DNA of 20,428 nucleotides. Source: Caloranaerobacter sp050286925 (GTDB lineage: Bacteria; Bacillota; Clostridia; Tissierellales; Thermohalobacteraceae). The notes beneath the pieces were generated by a model. The model did no database searches. It worked only from the letters and a program-made list of their open reading frames with translations, and had not been told where the DNA came from. Shown one piece after another: positions 1 through 7,880 of the stretch. The stretch spans positions 1 to 20,428 of the forward strand of contig NZ_JBFWFX010000025.1 in assembly GCF_050286925.1 (NCBI RefSeq), given 5' to 3'. Position 1 is the stretch's first letter, and every line of letters begins with the position of its first letter. The translations under genes were made by a program, and so were the position numbers.

Positions 1-1
1 A

Positions 2-580
2 CCAGCAGACCTAATAGATACACCAATAGAATTTGATACATTAACAGAATTAGGTTCAATGATGGGTTCAGGCGGAATGATAGTAATGGACGAAGATACA
101 TGTATGGTAGATATAGCGAGATTCTTCTTAGACTTTACTGTGGAAGAGTCATGTGGTAAATGTACTCCATGTCGTGAGGGTACAAAGAGAATGTTAGAGA
201 TATTAGAAAGAATAACTAGCGGCAAAGGTGAACCAGAAGATATAGAGAAGTTAGAAAATTTAGCTGAAACTATCAAATCAGCATCATTATGTGGATTAGG
301 ACAAACAGCACCGAATCCAGTATTATCAACATTAAAATATTTTAGACACGAATATGAAGCGCATGTAAATGAAAAGAGATGTCCAGCTGGTTCATGTCAA
401 GAATTACTACAATATTATATAACAGAGAAATGTGTTGGATGTACTAAATGTGCTAAACAATGCCCAGTATCATGTATAAGTGGAAAAGTTAAAGAAAGAC
501 ATATAATAGATCAAGATAAGTGTATTAAATGTGGTGCTTGCCAAGCTGTATGTCCATTTGATGCAATAATCAAGAAGTAA
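2..580 (+). CDS. NuoF/HylB-type NAD(P)- and FMN-binding flavoprotein subunit, C-terminal part
   Basis: This is the 3' part of a gene whose start lies left of the window; the frame is open from base 2. It matches the end of the NuoF / HydB / HylB family, which oxidises or reduces NAD(P)H through FMN in soluble formate dehydrogenase and hydrogenase complexes. Visible are the GSMMGSGGMIVMDEDTCMVD segment typical of the family end, the SCGKCTPCREG motif with a later SLCGLGQ cysteine (ligands of the N3-type [4Fe-4S] cluster), and a C-terminal two-cluster ferredoxin domain (CVGCTKCAKQCP, then CIKCGACQAVCP). The extra ferredoxin tail is characteristic of HydB/HylB proteins rather than respiratory complex I NuoF. 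The next gene begins 18 bp downstream, so it is one operon with the Fe-S and catalytic subunits. Whether the complex is hydrogenase- or formate-dedicated rests on context; fdhA two genes on favours formate. Confidence 0.92.
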   Translation, partial: PADLIDTPIEFDTLTELGSMMGSGGMIVMDEDTCMVDIARFFLDFTVEESCGKCTPCREGTKRMLEILERITSGKGEPEDIEKLENLAETIKSASLCGLGQTAPNPVLSTLKYFRHEYEAHVNEKRCPAGSCQELLQYYITEKCVGCTKCAKQCPVSCISGKVKERHIIDQDKCIKCGACQAVCPFDAIIKK

Positions 581-598
581 CCTTTAGGGGGAATAGAT

Positions 599-1519
599 AT
601 GAAAAAAGTAACTTTATCAATAGACGGACAAAAAATTTCTGTGCCTGAGAATTATACTATTATCCAAGCAGCTGAAAAATTGGGAATTGATATACCTGCA
701 TTGTGCTATGACCCAAATTTAGAAGTGGTATCTTCTTGCAGGTTATGTATAGTTGAAATTGAAGGGAATCCAAAACTAATGACAGCCTGTTCAACACAAG
801 TAGCTGAAGGAATGGTTGTTCATACTGAAAGTGAAAGAGTAGTTAAAACAAGAAAAGAAATATTACAATTATTATTGGATAATCATCCAAATGACTGTTT
901 AACTTGTGAGAAGGCTGGAGAGTGTTTGCTTCAAAAATATGCTTATAGATATAATGTTAAATTTAGAGAACATAATGGAGAAAGAAGAAAAGCTCTGATA
1001 GATACATCAAGTCCTTATATATTAAGAGATGAAAGTAAATGTATTCTTTGTGGCAAATGTGTAAGAACGTGTGCACAAATAAATGAAAGAGCAGTATTAT
1101 CTTTTGCTAATAGAGGTTTTGAAACAAGAATAGTTGCAGATGCAAATAACTCATTAGAAGAATCAAGATGCGTATCTTGTAATAGATGTGTTGCAGTATG
1201 TCCAACAGGTGCATTAATTGACAGAAGGAATATGAACAAGATAAGAGTTTGGGAGGCTGAAAAAGAGGTAGTAAAGTGTAAGGTTTGTGAATACGGTTGT
1301 GATTTTGAAGTTCTCAAGAAGAATGGTAAGACTGTTGCAGTAAAAGCAAAAGCTCCAGGAGAGGGAAGACCACTCTGTTTAAAGGGAAGGTTATGGACAG
1401 AATTAGTAAATGTTGAAAAAATTGATAAGCCATATATAAAGGAAAATGGTAAGTTTATTGAGACAGACTGGCAAAAAGCACTAGGACTAGAAGAAATAAT
1501 AGAAAAGATAGAAGGTTAA
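599..1519 (+). CDS. NuoG-like iron-sulfur subunit without catalytic domain (HylA-like)
   Basis: A 306-residue electron-transfer protein that looks like the N-terminal third of the next gene product on its own. In order: a plant-type [2Fe-2S] domain (C36, C47, C50, C64), the NuoG His/Cys cluster (H96, C100, C103, C109), two [4Fe-4S] ferredoxin motifs (C148-C158 and C191-C201), and the [4Fe-4S] domain that normally opens a molybdopterin oxidoreductase (C227, C230, C234, C260). The protein then stops after about 45 more residues, with no Moco-binding domain. It probably wires the flavoprotein to the formate dehydrogenase, as the HylA-type subunit does in clostridial formate dehydrogenase complexes. 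The reading frame is intact, has its own GGGGG ribosome site, and is 18 bp from both neighbours, so it looks like a real subunit rather than debris. Assignment to HylA is by architecture and position only. Confidence 0.88.
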   Translation: MKKVTLSIDGQKISVPENYTIIQAAEKLGIDIPALCYDPNLEVVSSCRLCIVEIEGNPKLMTACSTQVAEGMVVHTESERVVKTRKEILQLLLDNHPNDCLTCEKAGECLLQKYAYRYNVKFREHNGERRKALIDTSSPYILRDESKCILCGKCVRTCAQINERAVLSFANRGFETRIVADANNSLEESRCVSCNRCVAVCPTGALIDRRNMNKIRVWEAEKEVVKCKVCEYGCDFEVLKKNGKTVAVKAKAPGEGRPLCLKGRLWTELVNVEKIDKPYIKENGKFIETDWQKALGLEEIIEKIEG

Positions 1520-1537
1520 GCAAGGAGGGTAGATTTT

Positions 1538-4216
1538 ATGGTTAGTGTTACTATAAACGGTAAAAAAGTTGAAGTGTCGGAAGATCTAACGATACTTCAA
1601 GCATGTAGAGAAATAGGAATTGAGATTCCTACCCTCTGTTATGATGAGAGGTTAAAGCCTCATGCTGCTTGTAGACTTTGTGTTGTAGAAGTAGTTGGAA
1701 GGAGAAATCTTCCTACAGCTTGTTCAACTAAAATAGAAGAGGGTATGGAAATTTACACTCATAGTGATAAAGTCATCAAAGTAAGAAAAGATATATTAGA
1801 ACTTCTTATTGCAAATCACCCACTAGACTGTTTGACTTGTGAAAAATCAGGAGATTGCAAACTTCAGGATTATTGTTACGAGTATGGCATCAAAGAATCA
1901 AGTTTTAAAGGGGATAAAAAGAAGTATCCTATTGATGATACAAATCCATTTTATTATAATGACCAGAATAAATGTATCATGTGTGGTAAATGTGTTAGAG
2001 TTTGTTCAGAATTACAATGTACTAATGCAATAGGATTTAGTGAGCGCGGATTTAAGGTGCACGTAACTACTCCATTTGAAGAAGGTATTGAAAATTCAAT
2101 ATGTGTATCTTGTGGTAACTGTGTATCAGTATGTCCAGTAGGTGCTTTGATGCCAAAATCTAAGGAAAAATTTAGGTTATGGGAGACTAAAAAAGTAAGA
2201 ACAACTTGTTCATATTGTGGTGTTGGCTGTCAAATGGATTTACTTGTAAAAGACAACAAGATAGTTGGTGTGCAGCCTGCAGATGGCCCATCAAACAAAG
2301 GGTTATTATGTGTAAAGGGCAAATTTGGATATAACTTTATTAATCATCCTGACCGATTGAAAAAACCATTAATCAAAAAGAATGGTAAATTTGTAGAGTC
2401 AACATGGGATGAAGCATACAGACTTATTACTGACAAAATAAAGGAGATTAAAGATAAATATGGTTCAGAAGCTTTCGCAGGGCTTACTTCTGCTAGGTGT
2501 ACAAATGAAGAAAATTATCTTTTCCAAAAATTATTTAGAGGTGTAATCGGTACAAATAATGTTGACCACTGTGCACGACTCTGACACTCCTCAACAGTTG
2601 CAGGTCTTGCAACTACATTAGGTAGCGGTGCTATGACAAATAGTATTGAGGAAATTTTAAATGCTGATGTAATTTTTGTTACAGGCTCTAATACAACAGA
2701 AAACCATCCAGTAATTGGAGCTAAAATGAGACAGGCTAAATTAAGAGGAGCTAAGATTATTGTAGCAGATCCAAGAAGAATAGATTTAGCTAAGGATGCA
2801 GATGTATTTTTACAAATCAGGCCAGGTACGAATATAGCTTTATTTAATGGTATGATGAATGTAATTATAGAAGAAGGACTACAAGATAAAGAATATATTA
2901 AACAAAGAACGGAAAATTATGAAGAATTAGAAAAACTAGTTAAAAATTATACACCTGAAAAAGTAGGAGAAATTTGTGGTGTAGACCCTGAAGATATTAG
3001 AAAAGCTGCTAGATTATATGCTAAGGCTGACAAAGCTGGAATTTATTATGCTATGGGTATAACTCAACATAGAACTGGTACACATGGTGTTATGGCTATT
3101 TCTAACTTAGCATTATTATGTGGTAATGTAGGTAAGGAGTCAGCAGGAGTTAACCCATTGCGTGGTCAAAACAATGTTCAAGGTGCCTGTGATATGGGGG
3201 GATTACCAGCAGACTTACCAGGATATCAAAAAGTATTTAAACCAGAGGTAATAGAAAAGTTTGAGAAGGCATGGGGAGTTAAACTATCATCAAAGGTAGG
3301 TTTAACAATACCAGAAATGATGCATGAGGCAGAAAAAGGTAATATTAAATTCATGTATATAATGGGTGAAAATCCAATGGTATCTGACCCAGATTTAAAT
3401 CACGTCAAGAAAGCATTAGAAAATTTGGATTTTCTAGTTGTGCAAGACATTTTCTTAACAGAAACAGCAGAACTTGCTGATGTTGTACTGCCAGCCGCAT
3501 CTTTTGCTGAAAAAGATGGTACATTTACTAATACAGAGAGAAGGGTTCAGAGAGTTAGAAAGGCTATAGAACCAGTTGGAGAATCAAAGCCTGATTGGGA
3601 AATATTGATGGATATAATGAACATGCTAGGGTACGATAAAAAGTATTCACATCCATCTGAAATAATGGATGAGATAGCTTCTGTAACACCTCAGTATGGT
3701 GGTATAAGTTACGATAGAATCGAAGAGGTAGGATTACAATGGCCATGTCCTACAAAAGACCACCCAGGAACTAAATATTTACACAAAGATTCTTGTGCTA
3801 GGGGTAAAGGTTTATTTATGCCAACCGATTATATAGAAAGTGCAGAATTACCTGATTCTGAATATCCGTTTATTTTAACTACAGGTAGGGTATTATATCA
3901 TTATCACACGAGAACAATGACAGGTAGAGTAGAAGGATTAAACAAATTATCACCAGAGTCATACATTGAAATAAATCCAGCTACTGCTAATAAGCTTGGA
4001 CTTAATGATGGTGATAAGGTAAAAGTTACATCAAGACGCGGTGAAATTACAACTAAAGTTAGAATTACAGACATTGTAGATGAAGATGTAGTATTTATGC
4101 CTTTCCACTTTGCAGATGGTGCAGCAAACTTTTTAACTAATACAGAATTGGATTCAATAGCAAAAATTCCTGAACTAAAGGTATGTGCTGTAAGAATAGA
4201 AAAGTTATGGAGGTAA
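1538..4216 (+). CDS. fdhA: Selenocysteine-containing formate dehydrogenase, catalytic subunit (UGA read as Sec349)
   Basis: An 892-residue NuoG-fused formate dehydrogenase interconverting formate and CO2 at a Mo- or W-bis-MGD site. The frame is interrupted only by TGA at 2582-2584, and the codons before and after it are in phase. The flanking protein reads HCARL-U-HSSTVAG, the family Sec site with its catalytic His (H350), and the active-site Arg sits in LRGQNNVQGACD (R542). N-terminal domains: [2Fe-2S] (C34, C45, C48, C62), the NuoG His/Cys cluster, two [4Fe-4S] motifs, then the Moco-family [4Fe-4S] set (C224, C227, C231, C258). The C-terminal dinucleotide-binding domain ends at a stop that touches the next gene. 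The start is the ATG with AAGGAGGG nine bases upstream. Automated gene callers would split it into 348- and 527-residue pieces. Mo versus W cannot be told from sequence, but the tungstate importer downstream makes W plausible. Confidence 0.96.
2582..2614 (+). promoter_or_regulatory. Bacterial SECIS element with in-frame UGA Sec codon
   Basis: The UGA at 2582-2584 is followed after 11 nt by a perfect 7-bp hairpin: AGTTGCA (2596-2602), loop GGTCT (2603-2607), TGCAACT (2608-2614). Both the 11-nt spacing and the GGUCU apical loop match the well-studied E. coli fdhF SECIS, the binding site for SelB carrying Sec-tRNA. Unlike E. coli, the U that is bulged there can pair with an A here. The hairpin is inside the coding sequence, so its bases also encode protein. 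Confidence 0.93.
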
Positions 4217-4220
4217 CAAA

Positions 4221-4718
4221 ATGGATTATAGGTCAATATTAAAATATGCTATGCAAATGGAGTTAGAAGGATATAACTTTTTTAAGGAAAAGGCAGAGAA
4301 ATTTTCAAATCCAACAAGCAAAGCTATTTTTGAAAAATTAGCAGAAGTTGAAATGGAGCATTATGAATTTCTTAAAGAACAATTAGATAGCTATGAGAAG
4401 ACTAAAGGATTTAAAGACATTCCAAAGGAACTTGATATTAATAATAGAGAAATATTTAAAAAACGTGAGAAATCAGAACATCTAAATGCAACTTTACAGG
4501 AATCAGATATTCCAGATTTAACAATATTGAGAATGGCATATCTGATTGAAAAGGATTATGCAGAATTTTACAGGAAAGCTGCTGAAAGAGCTGACGATGA
4601 AGGAGCCAGAAAGGTTTTTGAAGTATTGGCTCAATGGGAAGATAGTCATGAAAAATTATTCAAGGAAGAATATGAAAGAAGAATGCAAGAATATATGAAT
4701 TTACCTTGGGGTGGATAA
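4221..4718 (+). CDS. Ferritin-like (rubrerythrin-domain) diiron protein without rubredoxin domain
   Basis: A 165-residue, highly charged all-helical protein of the ferritin-like superfamily. A four-helix diiron site can be read as E16 (first helix), E44-x-x-H47, E110 and E140-x-x-H143, i.e. the two ExxH pairs of rubrerythrin. There is no CxxC rubredoxin tail, and the protein ends in a short LPWGG sequence. Rubrerythrin relatives reduce peroxide or handle iron in anaerobes, but the substrate cannot be read from sequence. The gene starts 4 bp after the fdhA stop, with the GGAGG site inside the last fdhA codons. The mogA ribosome site lies in its own last codons, so it is tightly coupled to both. 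That position suggests protection of, or iron supply to, the oxygen-sensitive Fe-S/Se dehydrogenase, which is inference. Confidence 0.8.
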   Translation: MDYRSILKYAMQMELEGYNFFKEKAEKFSNPTSKAIFEKLAEVEMEHYEFLKEQLDSYEKTKGFKDIPKELDINNREIFKKREKSEHLNATLQESDIPDLTILRMAYLIEKDYAEFYRKAAERADDEGARKVFEVLAQWEDSHEKLFKEEYERRMQEYMNLPWGG

Positions 4719-4719
4719 A

Positions 4720-5208
4720 ATGTTTAAAGTAGGTATAATCACTGCAAGTGATAAGGGGTATAAGAAAGAAAGAGAAGATTTGAGCGGTAAAGTTATAAAG
4801 GATATAGTAACGGAAAAAGGCTATCGAGTAGAGAAATATATTGTACTTCCAGATGAAGAGAATATGATATATGAAGAAATAGTTTATATGGCTGATAAGT
4901 TAGGTGTTGATTTAATCTTAACGACAGGAGGTACTGGTTTTAGTCCTAGGGATGTTACACCAGAAGCTACTAAAAAAGCTATTGATAAATTAGTACCAGG
5001 GATATCTGAGGCTATAAGGTATTATAGCCTTCAGATAACTCCTAGGGCTATGTTATCTCGTGGAATTTCAGGGATAAGGAATAAGACATTAATAATAAAC
5101 CTGCCAGGAAGTCCCAAAGCAGTAAGAGAGTCTTTAGAATATATTATTGATTCTGTGCATCATGGGCTAGAGATAATGACGGGTAAAACTAGTGAATGTG
5201 CTAGATAG
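4720..5208 (+). CDS. mogA: MogA/MoaB-type molybdopterin adenylyltransferase
   Basis: A 162-residue protein that adenylylates molybdopterin (using ATP) so that MoeA can then insert molybdate or tungstate. The family core LILTTGGTGFSPRDVTPEAT, including the TGGTG nucleotide-binding loop, and the later NLPGSPKAV motif are present, and the length is normal for single-domain MogA/MoaB. The ATG at 4720 is preferred because GGGGTGG sits five bases upstream. A GTG nine bases earlier would overlap the previous gene and lie within the ribosome site. Whether it is the Mog or the MoaB variant is not settled, but their chemistry is equivalent in most bacteria. It lies between the diiron gene and mobA, so cofactor synthesis is co-transcribed with the enzyme that uses it. 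Confidence 0.9.
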   Translation: MFKVGIITASDKGYKKEREDLSGKVIKDIVTEKGYRVEKYIVLPDEENMIYEEIVYMADKLGVDLILTTGGTGFSPRDVTPEATKKAIDKLVPGISEAIRYYSLQITPRAMLSRGISGIRNKTLIINLPGSPKAVRESLEYIIDSVHHGLEIMTGKTSECAR

Positions 5209-5218
5209 AGGGATTAAC

Positions 5219-5824
5219 ATGAATAAATTTGGAAGCGCTGTAATACTAGCTGGCGGTAAAAGTACTAGAATGGGATTTGATAAACAGTTACTAAATATAA
5301 ATGGAAGAAGACTTATTTTATGCATTATAGAAAAACTTAAAGATGAGTTTGATGACATAATTATTGTGTCTAACAATCCAGAATATTATAGTGATGTTGA
5401 TTGTAGAATAGTATCTGATATTATAAAAGACATGGGTCCTTTAAGTGGGATACATTCAGGTTTAATGAATGCAAAAAGTCAATATGTGTATTTTATAGCA
5501 TGTGATATGCCCGTTATTAATATAGACTATATTAAATATATGAAAAAATGTTTAGATAGCGGTAATTACCATGGTTGTATTACACAAATTGATGACTGGA
5601 TAGAGCCGTTAAATGCTTTTTATTCTAAAAGTATAATTAGTGCTATTGAATGTCAACTTAGTAGGGGGAAAAGGTCGGTTTTCTCATTAGTTAAAAGTTT
5701 AGATTTTTTTGTGGTAAGTGAGATATCTGCTCGGAAGTTTAGTCCTGATTGGGATATGTTTATAAATTTGAATACAATTGAGGAATATGAGAGATTTGCT
5801 ATGGTAAAAAGGGGATGGGAATAA
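5219..5824 (+). CDS. mobA: Molybdenum cofactor guanylyltransferase MobA
   Basis: A 201-residue nucleotidyltransferase that attaches GMP to Moco to give the (bis-)MGD form used by formate dehydrogenases of the DMSO-reductase family. The N-terminal motif LAGGKSTRMGFDKQ (from about residue 10) is the diagnostic glycosyltransferase-like GTP-binding loop. ACDMP further on is the metal-binding aspartate segment. The start is taken as the ATG at 5219, with GAGGG six bases upstream. A GTG at 5192 in the same frame would run inside mogA and has no ribosome site. Presence of mobA beside fdhA agrees with a bis-MGD enzyme. Confidence 0.9.
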   Translation: MNKFGSAVILAGGKSTRMGFDKQLLNINGRRLILCIIEKLKDEFDDIIIVSNNPEYYSDVDCRIVSDIIKDMGPLSGIHSGLMNAKSQYVYFIACDMPVINIDYIKYMKKCLDSGNYHGCITQIDDWIEPLNAFYSKSIISAIECQLSRGKRSVFSLVKSLDFFVVSEISARKFSPDWDMFINLNTIEEYERFAMVKRGWE

Positions 5825-5862
5825 AGGTTTAAGTATTTATTATAGATAAAAGGATTGATAAA

Positions 5863-6645
5863 ATGGACGATATAAAAAAGTATGAAATACTTAGAATAAA
5901 AGGCGAAAAAATTAAAAATGACACGGACATAATAGTTGTTGAGTATCCTTTTACCATTTTTGTAAACGATGAAGAGTTTGTTACACTTTTGTGTAGCCCT
6001 AAATCTCTTAAATATCTAGCTATAGGTTTTTTACATTCGGAAGGGGTTATAAATAAAAAGGAAGATATAGTTAGTATTACAATAGATGAAGATAATGGAC
6101 ATGCATATATTTATACAAAAGATAAAAATATTTTAGCAAAGAAGTTATATGGTAAGAGAACTATAACTACTGGATGTGGAAAAGGAACAATATTCTATAA
6201 TGTTATGGATTCATTTAAAAGTAAAAGCATAAAGGAGAATATATCAGTAAATAAAGAAAATATTATAAAGTTAATTAGAATATTTAATAAAAAGTCAGAG
6301 CTTTTTGCAAGTACTGGTGGAGTTCATAGCTGTGCATTGTGTCAAGAAGATAAAATAATACTATTTGAAGAGGATATTGGAAGGCATAATGCTTTAGATA
6401 AAATTTTAGGCAGAGCTTTACTAGATAATATAGGCTTGAAAGATAAAATGATTTTTACTAGTGGTAGAATTTCCTCTGAAATATTGATTAAGGTTGCTAA
6501 AAGGCAGATACCAGTATTGATTTCAAGGTCAGCTCCTACTAGTTTAGCTGTAGATATAGCAAGGAAGCTTAATATCGTATTGATCGGGTTTGCACGAGGT
6601 GAAAAGATGAATATTTATTCAAATTTTCCGAGCTTAATATCCTAA
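5863..6645 (+). CDS. fdhD: Formate dehydrogenase sulfurtransferase FdhD
   Basis: A 260-residue protein that transfers sulfur from a cysteine desulfurase to the Mo/W cofactor of formate dehydrogenase, a modification required for activity. Family signatures are the TTGCGKG loop around C105, TGGVHSC, and EDIGRHNALDKILG (about 170-183). In E. coli FdhD the loop is a CxxC; here it reads C105-G-K-G with a single Cys. A CxxC (C157, C160) instead appears next to the TGGVH segment. It closes the formate dehydrogenase gene run, 38 bp after mobA, and its stop is directly followed by the riboswitch leader of the tungstate operon. Confidence 0.94.
   Translation: MDDIKKYEILRIKGEKIKNDTDIIVVEYPFTIFVNDEEFVTLLCSPKSLKYLAIGFLHSEGVINKKEDIVSITIDEDNGHAYIYTKDKNILAKKLYGKRTITTGCGKGTIFYNVMDSFKSKSIKENISVNKENIIKLIRIFNKKSELFASTGGVHSCALCQEDKIILFEEDIGRHNALDKILGRALLDNIGLKDKMIFTSGRISSEILIKVAKRQIPVLISRSAPTSLAVDIARKLNIVLIGFARGEKMNIYSNFPSLIS
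6612..6640 (+). promoter_or_regulatory. Weak candidate promoter for the riboswitch/tup transcript
   Basis: TTTATT (6612-6617), 17 bp, TAATAT (6635-6640). Each box matches only 3-4 of 6 consensus positions, and the site overlaps the last fdhD codons. It would start the transcript near 6647, just before the aptamer. Read-through from fdhD is an equally good alternative. Confidence 0.3.
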
Positions 6646-6660
6646 GGCAGATAAAGCTAT

Positions 6661-6775
6661 GGATATTAAGCCGACGGGTATAAAGAGAAATCTTTATGCC
6701 TCCCGTGTTTGGAAAGGAAAATTTGAGTTGGTTGGCAACATATATTTATGCTGTTGGGTTTTTATACTTAATTCA
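6661..6775 (+). ncRNA. Moco/Tuco-type riboswitch aptamer (moco RNA motif)
   Basis: A structured leader between fdhD and tupA. A basal helix AUUAAG (6665-6670) / CUUAAU (6767-6772) closes it. Inside is a two-part hairpin, ACGGG (6674-6678) / CCCGU (6702-6706) stacked over AUAAAGA (6680-6686) / UCUUUAU (6691-6697), with a GAAA tetraloop. A conserved-looking purine run GGAAAGGA (6711-6718) follows, then a second hairpin CAACA (6736-6740) / UGUUG (6752-6756). The GCCGA-GGG, GCCUCCCG and GGAAAGGA segments agree with what I recall of the moco RNA motif, which senses molybdenum or tungsten cofactor. The genes it precedes, a tungstate importer and Moco synthesis, are classic targets. A covariance-model search would settle the family; the folding is read by eye. 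Confidence 0.8.
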
Positions 6776-6790
6776 GTTGTCAGTAACTTA

Positions 6791-6817
6791 AACAGTCCTT
6801 TCCAGGACTGTTTTTTT
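6791..6817 (+). terminator. Intrinsic terminator of the riboswitch expression platform
   Basis: Nine-bp hairpin AACAGTCCT (6791-6799), loop TTCC, AGGACTGTT (6804-6812), running into a T tract to 6817, upstream of the tupA ribosome site. Its 5' arm and loop contain TCCTTTCC (6796-6803), the exact reverse complement of the aptamer segment GGAAAGGA (6711-6718); 6710/6804 adds a ninth pair. Forming that alternative helix would prevent termination. Confidence 0.92.
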
Positions 6818-6863
6818 GTAATCCATAAGAAATTATAAAACTTATTAAAAGGAGGACATGGTA

Positions 6864-7703
6864 ATGAGTAGAAAATTTACTGTTTTATTGAGTATAGTAT
6901 TGGTTTTAGCCTTATTAATAGGGTGTGGTATTCAGGAGAAAAATAAAGGCAATTCAAAAACCATAATACTAGCTACTACAACTAGTACTAGGGATAGTGG
7001 ATTATTAGATTACTTATTACCTAAATTTGAAGATGAAACTGGTATTAAGGTAAAAGTAATTGCAGTAGGTACTGGAAAGGCATTACAAATGGGAAGAGAC
7101 GGTGAAGCAGATATACTATTAGTACATGCTAAATCAGATGAAGAACAATTTGTAAAAGAAGGTCATGGACTTAAAAGGCATGATGTTATGTATAATGATT
7201 TTATTTTAGTAGGACCTAAAGAGGCTAATGGTGGATTAATAGAAAAATCTAATGATATAGTTGAAGCATTTAAACTTATAGCAAAAAACAAATTAAAGTT
7301 TATATCAAGAGGAGATAATTCAGGAACACATAAAAAAGAGTTAAAAATATGGGAAGAAACTGGTATTAAACCAGAAGGTGATTGGTATGTGTCAGCAGGT
7401 AGAGGAATGGGAGATGTACTAAAGATGGCTGATGAAATGAGAGCTTATACCTTAACAGATAGGGCAACTTACTTAAACTTGAGAGATAAAATAGATTTAG
7501 ATATAATAGTGGAAAAAGATAGTAGATTATTTAATCAGTATGGAATAATTCCTGTAAATCCTGATAAAAACGACAATATTAACTCAGAGGGAGCATTGAT
7601 ATTTATGAATTGGATGCTTTCGGATAAAACGCAGAGGCTAATAGGGGAATACGGCAAAGATAAATATGGAATGCCCCTTTTTGTACCAAATGGTAGAGAA
7701 TAG
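6864..7703 (+). CDS. tupA: Tungstate ABC transporter, substrate-binding lipoprotein TupA
   Basis: A 279-residue secreted lipoprotein that captures tungstate (possibly molybdate) outside the membrane. A short basic N-terminus, a hydrophobic segment and the lipobox LIGC put the lipidated Cys at residue 21. The mature protein opens with the ATTTSTRDSGLLD motif and contains SRGDNSGTH, both features of TupA-type oxyanion-binding proteins. The ATG at 6864 is chosen because GGAGG (6851-6855) lies eight bases upstream; an ATG at 6858 would be only two bases from it. The gene is first after the riboswitch terminator, so uptake should respond to cofactor status. TupA and WtpA/ModA differ in family, and this sequence is the Tup type. 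Confidence 0.93.
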   Translation: MSRKFTVLLSIVLVLALLIGCGIQEKNKGNSKTIILATTTSTRDSGLLDYLLPKFEDETGIKVKVIAVGTGKALQMGRDGEADILLVHAKSDEEQFVKEGHGLKRHDVMYNDFILVGPKEANGGLIEKSNDIVEAFKLIAKNKLKFISRGDNSGTHKKELKIWEETGIKPEGDWYVSAGRGMGDVLKMADEMRAYTLTDRATYLNLRDKIDLDIIVEKDSRLFNQYGIIPVNPDKNDNINSEGALIFMNWMLSDKTQRLIGEYGKDKYGMPLFVPNGRE

Positions 7704-7880
7704 AGAAATTTCAAAATTGATTACTGGTTATTCGTTGTTCGCTATTCGCTTTTCGACAGTTTATAGTCAATTGTCAATAGACTAATAACTAGCAACTAAC
7801 AGCTGTTGGAACTGTTCTTACAAGGTAGAGTACTAAACAGCAAATATCGAAAAGCTAATTGACAAAAGGAGGTAGAAGAT
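7704..7880 (+). repeat. tupA-tupB spacer with degenerate TTCG-heptamer repeat
   Basis: A 177-base gap in an otherwise compact operon. At 7730-7755 it holds a run of heptamers ending in TTCG (ATTCG, TTGTTCG, CTATTCG, CTTTTCG), followed by low-complexity text with CTAACAGCTG (7796-7805). A related array lies inverted at 10523-10548, and both gaps begin with the phrase TAGAGAAATTT. No gene is visible. The tupB ribosome site AAAGGAGG is at its end. Confidence 0.65.

Noticed and set aside
1839..2033. Small + strand open frame inside fdhA
   Set aside because: It lies in another frame of a strongly conserved coding region, has no ribosome site and no recognisable protein.
2582..2632. Apparent stop codon splitting fdhA into two genes, or a frameshifted pseudogene
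   Set aside because: The frame is the same on both sides, the stop is UGA at the exact Sec position of the family (CARL-U-HSS), and a SECIS hairpin follows at the right distance.
3904..4236. Minus-strand open frames opposite fdhA, moeA, moaA and other genes
   Set aside because: They are antisense shadows of conserved genes, with compositions typical of reverse-frame reading and without ribosome sites.
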